From: Flavobacterium sp.
GTDB taxonomy: Bacteria > Bacteroidota > Bacteroidia > Flavobacteriales > Flavobacteriaceae
Assembly (NCBI RefSeq): GCF_027483985.1
Contig: NZ_JAIXTJ010000056.1
Coordinates: 124,001 to 188,000 of the forward strand
Direction of reading: 5' to 3'
Length of the DNA: 64,000 nt
Made by a program: the position numbers and the translations under genes. Shown piece after piece: positions 8,736-18,013 of this stretch. Under the pieces are notes generated by a model. It saw only the letters and a list, made by a program, of their open reading frames with translations. It did no database searches and was not told the DNA's origin. Each line of letters opens with the position of its first letter. The stretch's first letter is position 1.

Positions 8736-9593
8736 ATGAAACTCTACCCAATAGAAGCAGGAAACTTCAAACTTGATGGTGGCGCAATGTTTGGCGTTGT
8801 ACCAAAAACCATCTGGAATAAAACCAATCCGGCAGACGAAAATAATCTTATTGATATTGCTGCAAGATGTTTGTTAATTGAAGATGGTAATAAATTAATC
8901 CTCATTGACACAGGAATGGGCGACAAACAATCGGAGAAGTTTTTTAGTTATTATTCACTTTGGGGAAATCACTCCTTGGATAAATCTTTAGCAAAATATG
9001 GCTTTCATCGTGATGATGTGACTGATGTTTTTATGTCACATTTGCATTTTGATCATTGTGGCGGAAGTGTCAATTGGAACAAAGATAAAACTGGATACGA
9101 AGTTGCTTTTAAAAACGCTAAATTTTGGACTAATGAAAACCACTGGGAATGGGCAACTAAACCAAATCTACGTGAAAAAGCATCATTTCTGTCAGAAAAT
9201 ATTTTACCAATGCAAGAAAGCGGACAGTTAAATTTCATAAAAAGACCTGATTCTGATTTTGGAATTTGTGACTTGGGTTTTGACATTTTTTATGTTGATG
9301 GCCATACCGAAAAAATGATGATTCCACACATTCAGTACCAAGACAAAACAATCGTTTTTTGTGCCGATTTAATTCCGACTGCAGGTCATTTACCTTTACC
9401 CTATGTTATGGGATATGACACTCGACCATTGTTAACAATGCCTGAAAAATCAAAATTTTTAGAAAATTGTGCCGAAAATAATTTCTATTTATTTTTAGAA
9501 CACGATGCGCATAACGAAATTATAACCGTAGAAAAAACCGAAAAAGGTATTAGATTGAAAGAAGTTTTCAAATGTGAGGATATCTTAATCTAA
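8736..9593 (+). CDS. MBL-fold metallo-hydrolase (lactonase-like)
   Basis: A 285-residue metallo-beta-lactamase-fold hydrolase without a signal peptide. The metal-binding motif HLHFDHCGG gives His102, His104, Asp106 and His107. Further ligands are likely in VDGHTEK (second His), FCADLIP (bridging Asp) and FLEHDAHNE. The layout is close to AiiA-type quorum-quenching lactonases and related hydrolases, but the substrate cannot be predicted: many Flavobacteria carry such enzymes with no known acyl-homoserine lactone function. It is divergent from the response regulator, and followed 67 bp later by the S8 peptidase. Confidence 0.88.
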   Translation: MKLYPIEAGNFKLDGGAMFGVVPKTIWNKTNPADENNLIDIAARCLLIEDGNKLILIDTGMGDKQSEKFFSYYSLWGNHSLDKSLAKYGFHRDDVTDVFMSHLHFDHCGGSVNWNKDKTGYEVAFKNAKFWTNENHWEWATKPNLREKASFLSENILPMQESGQLNFIKRPDSDFGICDLGFDIFYVDGHTEKMMIPHIQYQDKTIVFCADLIPTAGHLPLPYVMGYDTRPLLTMPEKSKFLENCAENNFYLFLEHDAHNEIITVEKTEKGIRLKEVFKCEDILI

Positions 9594-9660
9594 TGTTAAT
9601 CGTTGCCAAAAAATTAACAAAACAAATTACTTTTAACCAAATTTTTTAAAATAACAAAAA

Positions 9661-11256
9661 ATGAAATTAATTAAACCATTTTACATCTCTGCAGCAGTTG
9701 CCTTTATGCTAAGTAGTTGTAGTCCGTCATTAGCACCAATAGTAAGCACTAATCCGGCAAATATTGACAAAACACCTTTAAAAACTTCTCCTGTTAAAGA
9801 AGAAGATTTAAAACGTTGGAGTCATTTAGATTTGACTAAAGATACTATTCCGGGTATGAGTACTGATAAGGCTTATTCTGAAATTTTAAAAAATAAAAAA
9901 GGAACAAAAATCATTGTTGGTGTTATCGATTCTGGAATTGATATTGATCACGAGGATTTAAAAGGTAAAATTTGGGTAAATTCTAAAGAAATCGCCGGAA
10001 ACAATAAAGACGATGATAACAACGGATATACTGATGATGTAAATGGTTGGAATTTCTTGGGTGATTCAAATGATGAAAATCTAGAATTAACACGTATTGT
10101 AAAAAAAGGTCCGTCAGAGCCAAATTATGCTGAAGCAAAAAAAGCTTTAGACAAGCAATATGGCGAAATGATGCAGTATAAACCTCAAATGGACATGATT
10201 GACAAAGCAGATAAAGCCATTAAAGCACATTTGAAAAAAGATATTTACACTGTTGATGATTTAAAAAAGATAACTACAACCGATGCTTCATTAAATCAAA
10301 GCAAAATGATCATGATTAGTGTTGCATCTCAAGTAGGTCCAAATTTTCAAGAAGATTTAAAAGACCAAATGGATCAGGTTTATGATATGCTAAACTACAA
10401 TTTAAATGTAAAATTTGACGGTAGAAAACTTGTTGGCGACAATCCAGAAGACATTACTGATAAAAAATATGGTAACGGAAATGTAAAAGGTCCAGATGTA
10501 AAAGATGGTCTTCACGGTACGCACGTTGCTGGAATTATTGCTCAAATTCGCGGAAACGATAAAGGTGGTGATGGCGTAATTGCTAACAATGTTCAAATTA
10601 TGGCATTAAGAGCGGTTCCAAATGGTGATGAGTATGATAAAGATATTGCGCTTGCCATTCGCTATGCTGCTGATAATGGCGCAAAAGTAATTAACGGAAG
10701 TTTTGGTAAAGACTATTCTCCACACAAAGAATGGGTTTGGGAAGCTATTAAATATGCCGCAAGCAAAGATGTATTAATCATTCACGCTGCAGGAAATGAT
10801 GGAAAAGATTTAGATTTAGAGCCAAACTTCCCAAATGACGAAGTGAATGGCAAAGAAATTTCAGATAATTTTATGTCAATTGGTGCATTAAATAAAGAAT
10901 ACGGAACCAAAATGGTGGCAGATTTCTCAAATTATGGTACAAAAAATGTAGACATTTATTCTCCAGGAAATGAAATTTATGCAACCATTCCGAACAATAA
11001 ATATAAATATTTGCAAGGAACATCAATGGCATCACCTAATGTTGCAGGAGTGGCGGCTTTAGTTCGTTCTTACTATCCAAATTTAACTGCTGCTCAAGTA
11101 AAACAAATCTTAATGGATTCTGGAACTCCTATCAGTATTGAAGTTGTTCTTGGAGAAAATAAAGAAAAACGTTCTTTTACAACTGCCTCAAAATCGGGTA
11201 AAATTGTTAATGCTTACAATGCATTATTGATGGCTGAACAAATGTCAAAAAAATAA
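9661..11256 (+). CDS. S8 family serine peptidase (subtilisin-like lipoprotein)
   Basis: A 531-residue subtilase with a lipoprotein signal peptide (lipobox LSSC, Cys20), so probably membrane anchored in the envelope. The catalytic triad is complete: Asp90 (VGVIDSGID), His285 (GLHGTHVAG) and Ser455 (GTSMASPNVAG), with oxyanion Asn379 (AAGND). About 195 residues separate Asp and His, compared with roughly 30-40 in classical subtilisins; the extra stretch is charged and helix-prone. No T9SS C-terminal sorting domain is visible, in keeping with lipoprotein export. A similar inserted form is known from Bacteroidetes subtilases. The next gene encodes an M1 peptidase, 61 bp away. Confidence 0.94.
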   Translation: MKLIKPFYISAAVAFMLSSCSPSLAPIVSTNPANIDKTPLKTSPVKEEDLKRWSHLDLTKDTIPGMSTDKAYSEILKNKKGTKIIVGVIDSGIDIDHEDLKGKIWVNSKEIAGNNKDDDNNGYTDDVNGWNFLGDSNDENLELTRIVKKGPSEPNYAEAKKALDKQYGEMMQYKPQMDMIDKADKAIKAHLKKDIYTVDDLKKITTTDASLNQSKMIMISVASQVGPNFQEDLKDQMDQVYDMLNYNLNVKFDGRKLVGDNPEDITDKKYGNGNVKGPDVKDGLHGTHVAGIIAQIRGNDKGGDGVIANNVQIMALRAVPNGDEYDKDIALAIRYAADNGAKVINGSFGKDYSPHKEWVWEAIKYAASKDVLIIHAAGNDGKDLDLEPNFPNDEVNGKEISDNFMSIGALNKEYGTKMVADFSNYGTKNVDIYSPGNEIYATIPNNKYKYLQGTSMASPNVAGVAALVRSYYPNLTAAQVKQILMDSGTPISIEVVLGENKEKRSFTTASKSGKIVNAYNALLMAEQMSKK

Positions 11257-11317
11257 AATTCCAAATTTTAAACTAATGGAAGGGCTGCATGTTCTTCCAT
11301 TTTTTATTTTAATCAAG

Positions 11318-13201
11318 ATGAAAAAATTTATTACCCTTTCGTTATTTATTGTTGGTTTTTCAACTTCATTTTCGCAAACCTCAACTTATTGGCAACAAAA
11401 AGCCGATTACAAAATGGAGGTAAGTATGGATGTTAAAACCTATCAGTACAAAGGAAAACAAGAATTAGTTTACACCAATAATTCTTCTGATACTTTACGC
11501 CGAGTTTTCTATCATTTATATAATAATGCGTTTCAACCAGGAAGTGAAATGGACATGCGTCTACAATCGGTTAAAGATCCAGATGCAAGAATGGTTAACA
11601 AAATAAAAGTTAACGAAAAAGAAATTAAAGAAAGTAGAATTTCAAAACTTCTTCCTACTGAAATTGGTTATTTACACATTTCTAATTTCAAACAAGATGG
11701 AATTGCAGCGCCAGCAAAAGAAGTGGAAACTATTCTTGAAGTTACACTAAATCAACCACTTCTGCCAGGTAAATCAACCACGTTTACATTAGATTTCGAC
11801 GGTCAAGTTCCACTTCAAATTCGTCGTTCTGGTCGAAACAACAAAGAAGGCGTTGAATTATCAATGGCGCAATGGTATCCTAAAATTGCCGAGTTTGATT
11901 TTGAAGGATGGCACGCTGACCCGTATATTGCTCGTGAGTTTCACGGTGTTTGGGGAAATTTTGATGTGAAAATAACTATCGATAAAAACTACATTCTTGG
12001 CGGAACAGGTTATTTACAAAACGGAAACGAAATAGGACATAATTATCAAGATAACGGAACGGTTGTAAAAATTCCGAAAAAACAAAAAACGATTACTTGG
12101 CATTTTGTTGCTCCAATGGTGCACGATTTTACTTGGGCAGCCGATAAAAATTACATCCACGATGTAGTAAAAACCGATTTTGGAACCACACTGCATTTTT
12201 TATACAAAAACAATCCTAAAATTATTGAAAACTGGAAAATCGCACAACCAAAAACGGTTCAATTATTAAACTTTTTTAATACTACCGTTGGTAAATATCC
12301 TTATGAGCAATATTCGGTAATTCAAGGTGGCGATGGCGGAATGGAATATGCAATGTGTACTCTAATTTTGGGCGAAGGAACACTTCAAGGGTTGATTGGT
12401 GTAATTGCTCACGAAATGGGTCATTCTTGGTTTCAACATGTTTTAGCTACAAACGAAAGTAAACATTCTTGGATGGATGAAGGATTTACCTCATTTATTG
12501 AAGATTTAGGAGTTAATGAGTTGGAGGAGAAAAAAGTAGCTAATCCGTTTGCTGGTGCTTACAAAGCTTACATAAATTTAGCAAATTCTGGAAAAGAGCA
12601 ACCGCTGTCAACCCATGCTGATCGATATGATGAAAACAGAAGTTATAGCATTGCATCTTACAGCAAAGGAGAACTGTTCTTAACGCAATTAGAATATCTT
12701 ATTGGTAAAGAAAATTTGATGAAAACTGTTAAACGATTTTATTCCGAATTTAAGTTCAAACATCCTACACCTAATGATATTAAACGAACCGCAGAAAGAG
12801 TTTCGGGAGCAAACCTGGATTGGTATTTAACCGATTGGACTAAAACACTTAACACTATTGATTATGGAATTAAAAACGTTGAAAGCGCCACCGATGGTGT
12901 TAAAAAAACAGGTGTTTCCCTTGAAAGAATTGGAAGAATGCCAATGCCAATTGATATCTTAGTTGAATACGCTGACGGAACAAAAGAAACTTTTTATATT
13001 CCGTTGCGAATGATGAGTTTTGAAAAAGAAAACCCAACACCCGAAATTAAAAGAACTATTCTAAAAGATTGGGCTTGGGGAAATCCTAACTACTTTTTTG
13101 AAATTAATAAAGAGAAAACAGCAATTAAAAAAATAACAATTGATCCAAGCGGATTAATGGCTGATGTCAAACCCGACAACAATTCTTATGAAATAAAATA
13201 A
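11318..13201 (+). CDS. M1 family metallopeptidase (secreted aminopeptidase-like)
   Basis: A 627-residue zinc peptidase. The start at 11318 is preferred over an ATG 42 bp upstream because it begins a good signal peptide (MKKFITLSLFIVGFSTSFSQ). The zinc site HEMGHSW is at residues 365-371, followed by the third ligand Glu in SWMDEGFTSF. The N-terminal beta-sandwich of M1 enzymes is recognisable. The exact GAMEN motif reads GGMEYAM here, as in many Bacteroidetes members. It should trim peptides in the periplasm or outside the cell. It follows the S8 peptidase closely and ends at a strong terminator, so the two peptidases probably form one unit. Confidence 0.93.
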   Translation: MKKFITLSLFIVGFSTSFSQTSTYWQQKADYKMEVSMDVKTYQYKGKQELVYTNNSSDTLRRVFYHLYNNAFQPGSEMDMRLQSVKDPDARMVNKIKVNEKEIKESRISKLLPTEIGYLHISNFKQDGIAAPAKEVETILEVTLNQPLLPGKSTTFTLDFDGQVPLQIRRSGRNNKEGVELSMAQWYPKIAEFDFEGWHADPYIAREFHGVWGNFDVKITIDKNYILGGTGYLQNGNEIGHNYQDNGTVVKIPKKQKTITWHFVAPMVHDFTWAADKNYIHDVVKTDFGTTLHFLYKNNPKIIENWKIAQPKTVQLLNFFNTTVGKYPYEQYSVIQGGDGGMEYAMCTLILGEGTLQGLIGVIAHEMGHSWFQHVLATNESKHSWMDEGFTSFIEDLGVNELEEKKVANPFAGAYKAYINLANSGKEQPLSTHADRYDENRSYSIASYSKGELFLTQLEYLIGKENLMKTVKRFYSEFKFKHPTPNDIKRTAERVSGANLDWYLTDWTKTLNTIDYGIKNVESATDGVKKTGVSLERIGRMPMPIDILVEYADGTKETFYIPLRMMSFEKENPTPEIKRTILKDWAWGNPNYFFEINKEKTAIKKITIDPSGLMADVKPDNNSYEIK

Positions 13202-13205
13202 AGCA

Positions 13206-13238
13206 AAAAGCGTTCTAAAATTTAGGACGCTTTTTTTT
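13206..13238 (+). terminator. Rho-independent terminator after the M1 peptidase
   Basis: Arms AGCGTTCT (13209-13216) and AGGACGCT (13224-13231), with one G-T pair and a 7-nt loop, followed by a run of eight T. Confidence 0.85.
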
Positions 13239-13351
13239 GGAATAGAATTTGTAGTTTTACAACCAATTAATTTTTTAATTTGAAATTGTATTAATAGCTC
13301 TTATTAGAAAGGGCAATTTGCTACTTATCAATAAAAAATATTTTTTCAATT

Positions 13352-13765
13352 ATGAAACTTTTACATTTTATACTTTTTTTTCTGACTTTAAACTTTGGGT
13401 TACAAAAAACCTCAGCACAAGTATACACCTTCAAAACAAGTAGTTTGAGTGTTATGGATAAAAACTCAAAAGGTGGTTGGAACGAGTGGACCGAATTTAA
13501 AAAAGCCGAAATTATTATCACTTTTGATTCTAATAAAGATAGGTTTATAGTGAATTCAAAAGAACTTCAACTGTATAAAATTGAATCTTATCTTGAAAAA
13601 GTTTCAAATGAAAATGATGATACTTTAGGATTTATCTGTACAGACAATAGTGGTGTAAAATGCGCCATTCTTATTGTAACTCGAAAAAAAGAAAATAATC
13701 GTATGCAATTTTACATCAATTATCCTGATTTAAAAATGGTCTACAATATTTACAACACCAAATAA
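13352..13765 (+). CDS. Hypothetical secreted protein
   Basis: A 137-residue protein beginning with a clear signal peptide (MKLLHFILFFLTLNFG...TSAQ). The mature part is a small beta-rich, charged domain with no motif I recognise. It contains two cysteines in a CTDNSGVKC pattern that could form a disulfide. It starts about 110 bp after the M1 terminator and ends 14 bp before rnpA, so it may be transcribed together with rnpA. Function unknown. Confidence 0.75.
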   Translation: MKLLHFILFFLTLNFGLQKTSAQVYTFKTSSLSVMDKNSKGGWNEWTEFKKAEIIITFDSNKDRFIVNSKELQLYKIESYLEKVSNENDDTLGFICTDNSGVKCAILIVTRKKENNRMQFYINYPDLKMVYNIYNTK

Positions 13766-13779
13766 TCTTGTTGCTCGAA

Positions 13780-14163
13780 ATGGATTTTAAATATCCTAAA
13801 AACGAAAAACTAAAGAGCAGAAAAACCATTGATTTGCTTTTTACTGAAGGAAAATCAGTCTCAAAATATCCTTTGAGATTGGTGTTCACTCCTATTGCCG
13901 ATGAGAAAGAAAAAATAAAATTTGGTGTTTCAGTGTCAAAAAAACATTTTAAAAAAGCAGTTGATAGAAATTACTTTAAACGGGTTTTAAGAGAATGTTA
14001 CAGGCTTAACAAACATTTAATTCAAACGGATTTAGAACAAAGTTATGCCATTATGTTTTTTTATCAAACCAAAGAACGTTTGAGTTATGCCGAAATAAAC
14101 GAAAAAACCATACTATTATTTGAAAAATGGAATTTGGCTGTAAAAGCTCAAAATAACAAATGA
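13780..14163 (+). CDS. rnpA: RnpA, ribonuclease P protein component
   Basis: RnpA is the protein subunit that assists the RNase P RNA in maturing tRNA 5' ends. The ATG at 13780 gives a 127-residue protein (MDFKYPKNEKLKSRKTIDLL) matching the usual family start; a TTG 12 bp upstream is also in frame. The family signature is present as DRNYFKRVLRE (the RNR motif with Tyr in the third position, common in Flavobacteriaceae) and GVSVSKKHFKKA upstream. It follows the hypothetical secreted protein and precedes the S41 protease by about 107 bp. It is not next to rpmH or dnaA here. Confidence 0.93.
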   Translation: MDFKYPKNEKLKSRKTIDLLFTEGKSVSKYPLRLVFTPIADEKEKIKFGVSVSKKHFKKAVDRNYFKRVLRECYRLNKHLIQTDLEQSYAIMFFYQTKERLSYAEINEKTILLFEKWNLAVKAQNNK

Positions 14164-14270
14164 ATTCTTAATGAATATTTAAAAAATTAGTTTTTTAAGG
14201 TTATTACAATATATTTGATGTAGTTTATTACATTCGTAAAATAAAATTCAAGAAAAAAAGAAATACAATT

Positions 14271-15905
14271 ATGTTTCAATACTTTAAAAAAAGATATATA
14301 ATTCCAGTTGTTGCGTCAGGTTTTCTTTTTGTTGGCGCTAGTTTCAAAGACGATTTTTTTGAAATTGCAAAGCAAATCGAAATTTTCACCACGCTTTTCA
14401 AAACCGTTAATCAAAATTATGTTGACGAAGTAAACCCTTCAGAGTTAATGGATAAAGCCATAAAAAGTATGTTGGCTGATCTTGATCCATACACCAACTA
14501 TTTTAACGAGCAAGATGTTGTAAAATTTAAAATCAACAACACTGGCGAATACACTGGTATTGGTGCAATGATTACCAGAAAAGAAGACAAACTAATCATC
14601 AAAGAACCATACAAAGGGTTTCCTGCTGATAAAGCCGGATTAAAAGCTGGCGATGCCATTATTCAAATTGGTGATGTACTTTTATCTGATTTTAAAGAAG
14701 ATGCTTCGCAGTTGCTCAAAGGTGCTAAAAACACTAAAGTTGAAGTAAAATACCTTCGCCAAGGAAAGACACTAACGGCTCAAATCGTTCTAGACGAAAT
14801 CGAAATTAAAGCGGTTCCATTTTTCTCTAAAATTGATGAAAAAACAGGTTATATTGTGCTTTCTGCATTCAATAGAAAAACAACACAAGAAACCAAAGAA
14901 GCCCTTGAAAAATTAAAATCTGATGGTGCAGAACGAATTATTCTAGACTTAAGAGGAAATCCAGGCGGATTATTAAATGAAGCTGTTAATGTGTGCAATC
15001 TTTTTGTTCCAAAAGGTGAGATTATAGTAACTACTAAATCTAAAAATCCTAAGTATAATGTAACTTACAAAACTACTAGAGAACCAATTGACTTACAAAT
15101 TCCGTTAGCGATTATCGTTGATGGCAAAAGTGCTTCGGCATCTGAAATTGTTTCTGGTGCTTTGCAAGATTTAGATCGTGCAGTGGTAATTGGAAGTAGA
15201 AGTTTCGGTAAAGGTTTGGTTCAAAGACCAATTGATATGACTTATGGAACGCAAGTAAAAGTTACTATTTCACGTTATTACACGCCTTCAGGAAGATGCA
15301 TTCAAGCATTAGATTATTCCAATAAAGACAAAGACGGAAAAGCAATTCGAACGGATGCTTCTAAGTATACTGCCTTTAAAACTAAAAAAGGAAGAACTGT
15401 TTATGATGGTGGCGGCATTCAACCTGATATTGAATTAGAAGAATCTAAACTTAGCACTATTGCCGAGGTACTTCAAAAAAACGATGGTATTTTTAATTAT
15501 GTAACGAATTACTATTATAAAAATCCAACGCTTGGCGATAAAATTCCAACCATTACCGACGCCGATTTTGCTGACTTTAAAGCCTTCTTGAAAAAAGAAA
15601 AAATTAGTTTTGATACTGAAACCGAATTGGCTTTGAAAAATACTTTAGAAAAAGCTAAAAAAGAAAAAATTGACGAAACCATCAAAGCACAATACGATCA
15701 ATTATTTGCTGCGTTGCAAAAAAGTGAAGAAGCGCTTCTTGATAAAAATCAAAAAGAAATTAAAAAACTAATTCTTGATGAAATTATCAAACGATACCAA
15801 TACAAAGAAGGATTATATCAGTATTACGTAAAAAATAATGCAGAAATTGCTAAGGCAAGTTCAATATTAGCCAATACCTCTGAGTACAACAAAATACTAC
15901 AATAA
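14271..15905 (+). CDS. S41 family C-terminal processing protease
   Basis: A 544-residue periplasmic protease of the CtpA/Tsp family, which degrades or trims proteins from their C-termini. The N-terminus has a signal/anchor segment (IIPVVASGFLFVGASF). A PDZ domain follows (about residues 80-170, with GEYTGIGAMI and KAGLKAGDAIIQIGD), then the peptidase core with the catalytic Ser in GKSASASEIVSGA and Lys in SRSFGKGLVQ. A C-terminal helical tail of about 130 residues is as in Bacteroidetes members. The stop codon overlaps the start of the first OmpA-type gene by one base, so the two are translationally coupled. Confidence 0.94.
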   Translation: MFQYFKKRYIIPVVASGFLFVGASFKDDFFEIAKQIEIFTTLFKTVNQNYVDEVNPSELMDKAIKSMLADLDPYTNYFNEQDVVKFKINNTGEYTGIGAMITRKEDKLIIKEPYKGFPADKAGLKAGDAIIQIGDVLLSDFKEDASQLLKGAKNTKVEVKYLRQGKTLTAQIVLDEIEIKAVPFFSKIDEKTGYIVLSAFNRKTTQETKEALEKLKSDGAERIILDLRGNPGGLLNEAVNVCNLFVPKGEIIVTTKSKNPKYNVTYKTTREPIDLQIPLAIIVDGKSASASEIVSGALQDLDRAVVIGSRSFGKGLVQRPIDMTYGTQVKVTISRYYTPSGRCIQALDYSNKDKDGKAIRTDASKYTAFKTKKGRTVYDGGGIQPDIELEESKLSTIAEVLQKNDGIFNYVTNYYYKNPTLGDKIPTITDADFADFKAFLKKEKISFDTETELALKNTLEKAKKEKIDETIKAQYDQLFAALQKSEEALLDKNQKEIKKLILDEIIKRYQYKEGLYQYYVKNNAEIAKASSILANTSEYNKILQ

Positions 15906-16720
15906 TGTTACGATTTTTAAAATTTTTACCTCTATTATTTTTTGGATTTGTTTCAGCTCAAGAAGAGGCAGTTTTTTCGGTTTACTTTGAATTTGATAAA
16001 TTTTCACTTGATGAAAAACAAGCCAAAGATGTGGTTAATTTTATAAAAAACACTGATTCAACTAGAATTGAGTCAATTCAAATTTTTGGTTACACTGATG
16101 ATATCGGAAAAGAAGCCTATAATTTTAAACTTTCTACCAATAGAGCCACTACTATTCAATCAAAACTTACTGAAAACGGCGTTAAAAACAAAATAATCGT
16201 CACCATTGAAGGAAAAGGAAGAATACTTATTGATGATGATATTGTAGATAATCTTCCCGAAAAACGCTCTAAAAATCGTCGTGTGGATGTTGTTTTAAAT
16301 CTAAAAGAACTTCCGAAACTAGTTTTGCCTGGTTTTTATAATATGATTCAAAAAAATCATGTAATTGGCGATCATATTTATCTTGAAAACATCCTTTTTG
16401 ATAAAGGCAGCAGTCACCTTACAACTAAAGCCAAAAGTGAATTAGATAAAGTAGCGCTACTGTGTTTAAGATATAAAAATATTGAGTTTGAAATTCAAGG
16501 ACACGTATGTTGCACACCACCTAATCAAAAAGAGGCTATTGATAAAGATACTAAAAAGCGTCAATTATCAACCAACAGAGCACAATCGGTTTTTAAATAT
16601 TTGGCGTTTAGAAGAGTTCCAAAAAATAGAATGACCTTCAAAGGATACGGAAACACAGTTCCGCTTGGTAAAGAACCAGAATATGACCGACGAGTTGAGT
16701 TGGTAATTACCAAGATCTAA
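15905..16720 (+). CDS. Double OmpA-domain periplasmic protein (copy 1)
   Basis: A 271-residue exported protein (signal MLRFLKFLPLLFFGFVSAQ) with two OmpA C-terminal-like peptidoglycan-binding domains in tandem and no beta-barrel. The first covers roughly residues 20-130 (GYTDDIGKEAYNFKLSTNRA), the second 155-270 (EIQGHVCC, STNRAQSVFKYL, RMTFKGYGN). Two adjacent cysteines (HVCC) occur in the second domain exactly where OmpA proteins have GHTD or GHAD. The gene overlaps the S41 protease by one base, and its near neighbour downstream is a paralog. A cell-wall-bound role in the periplasm is likely. Confidence 0.9.
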   Translation: MLRFLKFLPLLFFGFVSAQEEAVFSVYFEFDKFSLDEKQAKDVVNFIKNTDSTRIESIQIFGYTDDIGKEAYNFKLSTNRATTIQSKLTENGVKNKIIVTIEGKGRILIDDDIVDNLPEKRSKNRRVDVVLNLKELPKLVLPGFYNMIQKNHVIGDHIYLENILFDKGSSHLTTKAKSELDKVALLCLRYKNIEFEIQGHVCCTPPNQKEAIDKDTKKRQLSTNRAQSVFKYLAFRRVPKNRMTFKGYGNTVPLGKEPEYDRRVELVITKI

Positions 16721-16723
16721 TTT

Positions 16724-17560
16724 ATGAATAGAATCTATTTTCTGTTCTTGTTTTTTTGTTCCTTTCTTTATTCACAAGAAGAACAAAAATCAGTTGTAGT
16801 TTTCTTTAATTCGAACGAATTTGATTTATCTTCTGAAGCTGAAGGTACTTTGAATGCTTTTATTTCTGATGAAACTTTAATCATTTCATCTATCACTATT
16901 GAAGGTTTTTGTGATGATATTGGTTCGAATGAAAACAACTTGATTTTATCTACCAATAGAGCGCAATCAGTTGCAAATTATTTGAAAAAGGAATTTAATT
17001 TAGATTGTAAATCCGTTGTTGGCAAGGGCGAACTTTCACTAACAAGAAAAATATCAATTGAACAAAGCAGAAAAAACAATCGAAAAGTCGTTGTGAAAAT
17101 TGCATTTTCTAGAACTTCAGAAGAAACTGTTATATCAAACAAAGATTCTGAAAATCTTTATAAAAACTACAAAACCTTTTCAGACAAATTAGTTGTTGGT
17201 GACAAAATTATTATCAAAAATCTACTTTTTAAAGGTGGTTTAACGATATTTGAAAATCCAGAAGAAGCAATTGTTGAACTCGACAAAATTGTTACCTATC
17301 TAAACGAAAATCCGAATACTACCATCGAAATTCAAGGTCATGTTTGTTGTATTGGAGTTGTACACAGCGATGCTCACGATCGTTTTTCTGGAAAAAACAA
17401 TTTATCACACACACGAGCTCAAAAAATATATGACTACTTAATTGAAAAAGGAATCACACCAAACCGAATGACGCATATGGGTTATGGAAGAAAATTTCCT
17501 ATTCCTGGTGGAATTGAATCTGAGAATAAACGCGTGGAGATATTAATTACGAAAGTTTAA
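16724..17560 (+). CDS. Double OmpA-domain periplasmic protein (copy 2)
   Basis: A 278-residue paralog of the preceding gene, three bases downstream of it. It has a signal peptide (MNRIYFLFLFFCSFLYS), a first OmpA-like domain (FCDDIGSNENNLILSTNRAQ) and a second (EIQGHVCCIG, HTRAQKIYDYL, RMTHMGYGRKF). The vicinal cysteines of copy 1 are kept (HVCC). Sequence similarity to copy 1 is clear but diverged, so the duplication is old. The 3' end overlaps the convergent GNAT gene by four bases. Confidence 0.9.
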   Translation: MNRIYFLFLFFCSFLYSQEEQKSVVVFFNSNEFDLSSEAEGTLNAFISDETLIISSITIEGFCDDIGSNENNLILSTNRAQSVANYLKKEFNLDCKSVVGKGELSLTRKISIEQSRKNNRKVVVKIAFSRTSEETVISNKDSENLYKNYKTFSDKLVVGDKIIIKNLLFKGGLTIFENPEEAIVELDKIVTYLNENPNTTIEIQGHVCCIGVVHSDAHDRFSGKNNLSHTRAQKIYDYLIEKGITPNRMTHMGYGRKFPIPGGIESENKRVEILITKV

Positions 17561-18012
17561 CACTCTCTTTTCATTTCAATATGCGGAATATCATCTTCTA
17601 GATACATTTCGCTAGTTTGAACAAAATTATGACTTTCGTAGAATTTCTTTAAATACAATTGCGCTGAGATTGTAATGTTGCTTTCATTAAAATGAATTTT
17701 AATTCCTTCAATGGCTTGTTGCATCATGTCGTGACCAAACTTTTTATCGCGCGCATCCGGATGAACAATTACTCTACCAATGGAAGCATAATCGAAATAG
17801 TCACCGGCTTTAAACAATCTTGCGTAGGCTACAATTTTGCCATCTAACTCGCCAAGTAAGTGTAATGCTTCTTCATCTTTGCCATCCATATCTTGATAAA
17901 CGCAATTTTGTTCCACTACAAAGACGAGAGAGCGAAGTTGTAATACTGAATATAGTTCTTGAAGAGAAAGCTCGTTAAATCGCTTTATTTTCCATTGAAT
18001 GCTTTCTGCCAT
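17557..18012 (-). CDS. ElaA-like GNAT acetyltransferase
   Basis: A 151-residue GNAT protein of the ElaA subgroup. The N-terminal pattern ELSLQELYSVLQLRSLVFVVEQNC is typical, and the acetyl-CoA-binding segment is seen as IGRVIVHPDARDKKFGHDMM. No substrate is established for ElaA proteins. It is separated by one base from the DUF4837 lipoprotein gene upstream and probably co-transcribed with it. Confidence 0.88.
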   Translation of the reverse strand: MAESIQWKIKRFNELSLQELYSVLQLRSLVFVVEQNCVYQDMDGKDEEALHLLGELDGKIVAYARLFKAGDYFDYASIGRVIVHPDARDKKFGHDMMQQAIEGIKIHFNESNITISAQLYLKKFYESHNFVQTSEMYLEDDIPHIEMKREC

Positions 18013-18013
18013 T

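Noticed and set aside
11276..11317. Longer start for the M1 peptidase
   Set aside because: The upstream ATG places 14 non-conserved residues before a perfect signal peptide that begins at 11318.
13768..13779. TTG start for rnpA
   Set aside because: The ATG at 13780 gives the family's normal N-terminus (MDFKYPKNEKLKS); the TTG adds only four residues.
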